Source: an uncultured Rhodanobacteraceae bacterium
GTDB lineage: Bacteria > Pseudomonadota > Gammaproteobacteria > Xanthomonadales > SZUA-5
DNA: 25,974 bases
Reading direction: 5' to 3'
Assembly (NCBI GenBank): GCA_937928755.1
Contig: CALEZI010000159.1
Span: forward strand, 1-25,974
The position numbers were made by a program, and so were the translations under genes. Position 1 is the first letter of the stretch. The number at the start of each line of letters is the position of its first letter. Shown piece by piece: positions 23,072 through 25,974 of the stretch. The notes below the pieces were generated by a model. It made no database searches, had not been told where the DNA came from, and saw nothing but the letters and a program-made list of their open reading frames with translations.

Positions 23072-25923
23072 TGGATCAAGGTCGCGCCTGCCCAGTGACG
23101 CGGGTGGGAGAAGCGGCGCGAATCGGCCAGTGTTTGTTGTGCGACGATCAGGCTGTCGCCGGGAGTCCGGCCCTCGAGCAGGGCTGCGATGAAACTGCGA
23201 TGCAGATTGGCGGCTGCCTGGTCGTCGATGGGCCAACGATGTCCGAGTACCCAGCGTGCGCCGGATCGCGATGCTGCGGACGCCAGGCCGAAATCCCCGA
23301 AATAGCGCCGCTGGGGGCCGCTGGCTGACTCGCAGGCGCCGAGGATCAAGATTGCCGGTGGACTGCGCCAACTTTCCAGTTCGGGGGCGCCCCAGCGCAG
23401 CGCGCTGTCGGAGCCCAGGCGCAATGCCGTCAGTTCGCCCAACTGACGATCTGCGGCGGCATGGCCGCTGAGCAGCAACAGGGAATCTGCAGGCAGCACG
23501 GGGCGCGGGCCGGTCAGATCGGCCAGCGACAACAGATGCAATGACAGCCCGTGGGATTGGGCGAGTTCGGCCAGATCGGCGCTTTCATTGCGCGAACCGG
23601 CCAGTTCGATCGGCAGGTCGGCAGCGATCAAACCGGCCAGACCGGATACCCGGACCGGCTGCATTGCGGTGTTGGGATCGACATCGCCGGCCGCAGCGAT
23701 CACGGCCAGGGTCGTGCCAAGCGGGGCATAACCGAGGCGCGTCGACCTCTCGCCGCGCTCGCGCGGCAGCGCGGACCAGGCGAGCTCGGCCGTCGGTCCG
23801 CTGAAGTGTGTCAGCCACAGGCGGTCGTGCTCGGCCACGAGGTCGGCGAGCGCGATCTCATCGGCGATGGATCGGCCGATCCTTTCGAGCGTCGCAGGGT
23901 CGGCCAGTTGGTCCAGTGCTTCGCGCCATTGTTGTTCCAGCAGGCGCATCCGGGCGTCATCCGGTGCTGCCATGACACGCACCTGATCGGCCCTTGCCAC
24001 CAGCCAGAAGGCGCGCGCGCCGAAACGCAGATAACCGAGTTCGGCAATGCCGGTCGGCAGCGTGGCGGTCGGCGCGGGTGCGCGAATGGTTGCAGAGAGC
24101 GTCGCACGGTCGGTCGACGAGATTGCAGAAGCGCCGTAGAGCACCGAACGCGCCGAGGACAGCGGCGGGCCGACCGAGCGCAGCAAGGTCAAGGCGTGCC
24201 CAGCCAGCTCACGCCGGCCACCGGCGACCACCAGTGCAGCCGCGGCGCCGGCAAGCTCCAGGCTCACGGCGGCGCGCATCCGGCGGGTCAACTCGGTGTG
24301 CGCATCGAGCGTCCGGCTGCGCTCGATCAATTGCTGCAACAGGGACTCGGCGACCGCAGCGTCGGCACCGGCGAAAGTGGCGTCGACGGCCAGTTCGAGC
24401 CACTCCAGGGCCGTCGACCAGTCGCTTCCGGCCGTCGCGGACTGGGTGCGGCGCAGCGCTTCCGCCGCGCGACCGGCGGCCAGGTCTGCGCGGGCCAGTC
24501 CGACGGCGCACTCGTCGGGCGGCGCGCCCCAACCCGCGCTGGCCAGTTCGCATTCGACATCGCGCTGCAACCGTGTCCACCCCAGCGCCTGGTATCGATC
24601 GCGCGCGGAGCCCAGTGTGACCGCAGCCTGGGGTGTCTGAGCCCAGCGTTCGACCAGGCCAAGCTCGTGGGTCAACCGCGCGTGCGTGGCGGGGTCGCGT
24701 GCCGCCGGAAACTGGGCCAGCCCGGCTTGCAACATGGCGATGGCGCGCGGCGCTTCGTCGAGCACCAGCCAGGCGCCGGCGAGCAGACTGCGCACTTGCC
24801 ATGCCATCGGGCTGTCGCTCGATTGGTCGAGCAATTCCAGCGCGGCCGCGAGGTCCTGGATGCCGGACTGGATTTCTCCGAAACGCAGGCGGACCCAGCC
24901 GCGCAAGTGCAGCGCCTGGGCACGTCCCCGGTTGGATCCCGACGCGAACTGGTGGCTGACGCAGTCTGCCGTGGCGTCCCTGGCCTCGTGCCAACGCTGC
25001 CCGCCGGCGAGCGCGGCGAGTCGATTGCAGCGCGCCATCGCACTTTCGGCGGCCAGACCTCGAGCGCTGAGGTGCTGCGCAAGTTCGGCGAAGCACGCGG
25101 CGGCGCCATCCCAGTCACCCAACTCGCGGCGGGCGAGGCAACGGTCGTTGGCGATCCAGTCGCGCAGGAACGGCCAACGTTCAAGTTCGCCCGATTCGCC
25201 AAGGTCATCGAGCGCTCTGGCGGCTGCAGTCACCGCGCCACCGTTGAGTCGGGCTTGCGCGGCATGGAACCTGGCCGCCAACTGTGCGCCGGGATGACCG
25301 GCGAGCGCCCAAGGTCCGGATGCTGCATCGAATGCGCTGGCTGCAGCGTGACGATGGCCGTTGGTCGTCAGCAAGTAGCCGAGAGTGTGTTGCGCGGTGG
25401 CCATTTCGGCGGGCGTGGCCGTGTCATCCAGCACCCGACGCAGATGGTCGCGTGCCTGGTGATCCAGGCGCACAACCGCCGTCGCGTTGCGACTGCCCTC
25501 CAGTTTGACCAGCCAGGCCCCGCTCCACATCAGATTCAGGCTTGGCATCAGCGAGGCGACCCAGGGTCCGCAGTTGTACTGCAGAGCCGGTTTGCGATCC
25601 GGGTCGCCGCTCCAGGGACGAGCGTCCACTGCCAGCATCGGGAACAATGATCCCGGCAAAGTCAGGCGCTCGACGGCCAATCTCGACGGCGCGGTGTCGG
25701 TCTGCAGCCGCCAGCCCGCGGCCGCGGCCATCAGTACCCAGTCGCTGCCGTCCTCGATCAGTCGCGCCTGCAGCCAGTGTCCAGGTGGTACCTCGATTTC
25801 GATCGGCATCGTGGTCGTGCGCAGCTCGGCGTCGCAAAGCGCTGACGCTGTCGCCGTTGCCATCCATGGCAGCATCGCTGCAGCCATCGACAGCCTTCGG
25901 AATCGGCGCTCGGCGGGGGACAC
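22981..25923 (-). CDS. Secreted TPR-CHAT domain protein (caspase-like protease fold)
   Basis: The product is 980 aa from GTG at 25923, or 968 aa from ATG at 25887. The ATG has GAAGG well spaced upstream, while the GTG start gives a basic n-region (RRFRR) to the signal sequence MAAAMLPWMATATASA; both are possible. The middle is an alpha-helical repeat region (about 150-600) with TPR-like spacing. The C-terminal third is a CHAT domain: LLLSGHAA with catalytic His821, LILGACESASG with Cys864, and GARWVLGHRWPIDDQAAANLH. CHAT belongs to the caspase/separase clan of cysteine proteases, so both catalytic residues are intact. Export suggests action in the periplasm or outside, unlike cytoplasmic CHAT conflict effectors. 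After the usual CHAT end (HWAGATLIH) about 28 residues come from the REP array. Confidence 0.9.
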   Translation of the reverse strand: MSPAERRFRRLSMAAAMLPWMATATASALCDAELRTTTMPIEIEVPPGHWLQARLIEDGSDWVLMAAAAGWRLQTDTAPSRLAVERLTLPGSLFPMLAVDARPWSGDPDRKPALQYNCGPWVASLMPSLNLMWSGAWLVKLEGSRNATAVVRLDHQARDHLRRVLDDTATPAEMATAQHTLGYLLTTNGHRHAAASAFDAASGPWALAGHPGAQLAARFHAAQARLNGGAVTAAARALDDLGESGELERWPFLRDWIANDRCLARRELGDWDGAAACFAELAQHLSARGLAAESAMARCNRLAALAGGQRWHEARDATADCVSHQFASGSNRGRAQALHLRGWVRLRFGEIQSGIQDLAAALELLDQSSDSPMAWQVRSLLAGAWLVLDEAPRAIAMLQAGLAQFPAARDPATHARLTHELGLVERWAQTPQAAVTLGSARDRYQALGWTRLQRDVECELASAGWGAPPDECAVGLARADLAAGRAAEALRRTQSATAGSDWSTALEWLELAVDATFAGADAAVAESLLQQLIERSRTLDAHTELTRRMRAAVSLELAGAAAALVVAGGRRELAGHALTLLRSVGPPLSSARSVLYGASAISSTDRATLSATIRAPAPTATLPTGIAELGYLRFGARAFWLVARADQVRVMAAPDDARMRLLEQQWREALDQLADPATLERIGRSIADEIALADLVAEHDRLWLTHFSGPTAELAWSALPRERGERSTRLGYAPLGTTLAVIAAAGDVDPNTAMQPVRVSGLAGLIAADLPIELAGSRNESADLAELAQSHGLSLHLLSLADLTGPRPVLPADSLLLLSGHAAADRQLGELTALRLGSDSALRWGAPELESWRSPPAILILGACESASGPQRRYFGDFGLASAASRSGARWVLGHRWPIDDQAAANLHRSFIAALLEGRTPGDSLIVAQQTLADSRRFSHPRHWAGATLIHNSSGASSALPELAKPTLLVEPSLPGSVAP

Positions 25924-25974
25924 TAGTGTGGTTTGCCATTAATTGGCTGAAGAAATTTCCGATGCATTTTGGCT
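25923..25974. mobile_element. Second copy (end only) of the CTAG MITE-like element
   Basis: CTAGTGTGGT at 25923 matches the terminus of the 13109-13273 element, and GAAGAAATTTCCGATG at about 25950-25965 matches the reverse complement of that element's right arm. The stretch between (TTGCCATTAATTGGC) has diverged. The element runs off the window. Its outermost bases overlap the GTG start candidate of the CHAT gene. Confidence 0.65.

Noticed and set aside
23551..25650. 699-codon plus-strand open frame
   Set aside because: Antisense to the CHAT gene, Arg/Gln/Gly-rich with no recognisable domain.

Overview
The window is GC-rich bacterial chromosome with GC-ending codons in nearly every gene. It most resembles a gammaproteobacterium of the Lysobacterales (Xanthomonadales). 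That placement is an inference from three things: palindromic REP elements starting with GTAG, a DUF3011 protein, and a secreted S74-chaperone protein paired with a small secreted protein ending in a FANGFE-type motif. There are no tRNA, rRNA, CRISPR or intact transposase genes.

Layout. Positions 1-1350 hold the end of an unidentified gene, a secreted triple-DUF3011 protein and a GTAG-type repeat cluster. Positions 1358-8234 are a fatty-acyl-CoA degradation locus. A TetR regulator is divergent, across a perfect palindrome, from a long-chain-type acyl-CoA dehydrogenase, a thiolase, a FadB-like hydratase/dehydrogenase and a CaiB/BaiF (racemase-like) protein. The dehydrogenase, hydratase, hydroxyacyl dehydrogenase and thiolase together cover a full beta-oxidation turn. 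Positions 8331-10628 encode a 765-aa protein of unknown family. Positions 10643-12879 (minus strand) are a compact operon of a MoaD/ThiS-like ubiquitin-fold protein ending in Gly-Gly, an Asp-box beta-propeller protein and a double MmcQ/YjbR protein. Positions 13109-13273 are a MITE-like palindromic element. Positions 13270-16231 (minus strand) hold a large secreted protein with YadA-like head repeats and a C-terminal S74 chaperone, followed by a small secreted protein.

Positions 16678-25923 are the most unusual part. A 984-aa unknown protein, apparently a distant relative of the 765-aa protein, is followed by an A/T-richer gene for a multi-pass membrane protein whose C-terminal domain looks like a prokaryotic YEATS domain. 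Next come three 26-bp tandem repeats, the decayed C-terminus of a type I restriction subunit (HsdR) with a nonsense codon, and a truncated secreted gene. After these are a small acidic-tailed protein and a remarkable array of four exact-period 146-bp repeats built from twelve GTAG REP palindromes. A secreted CHAT-domain protease-like protein then reads into that array for its last ~28 residues. A second copy of the MITE end lies at the right edge.

The strongest candidates for something undescribed are the 984-aa / membrane-YEATS pair and its 765-aa relative. The neighbouring restriction remnant and repeats suggest a recombining accessory locus, but no function can be assigned from sequence alone.
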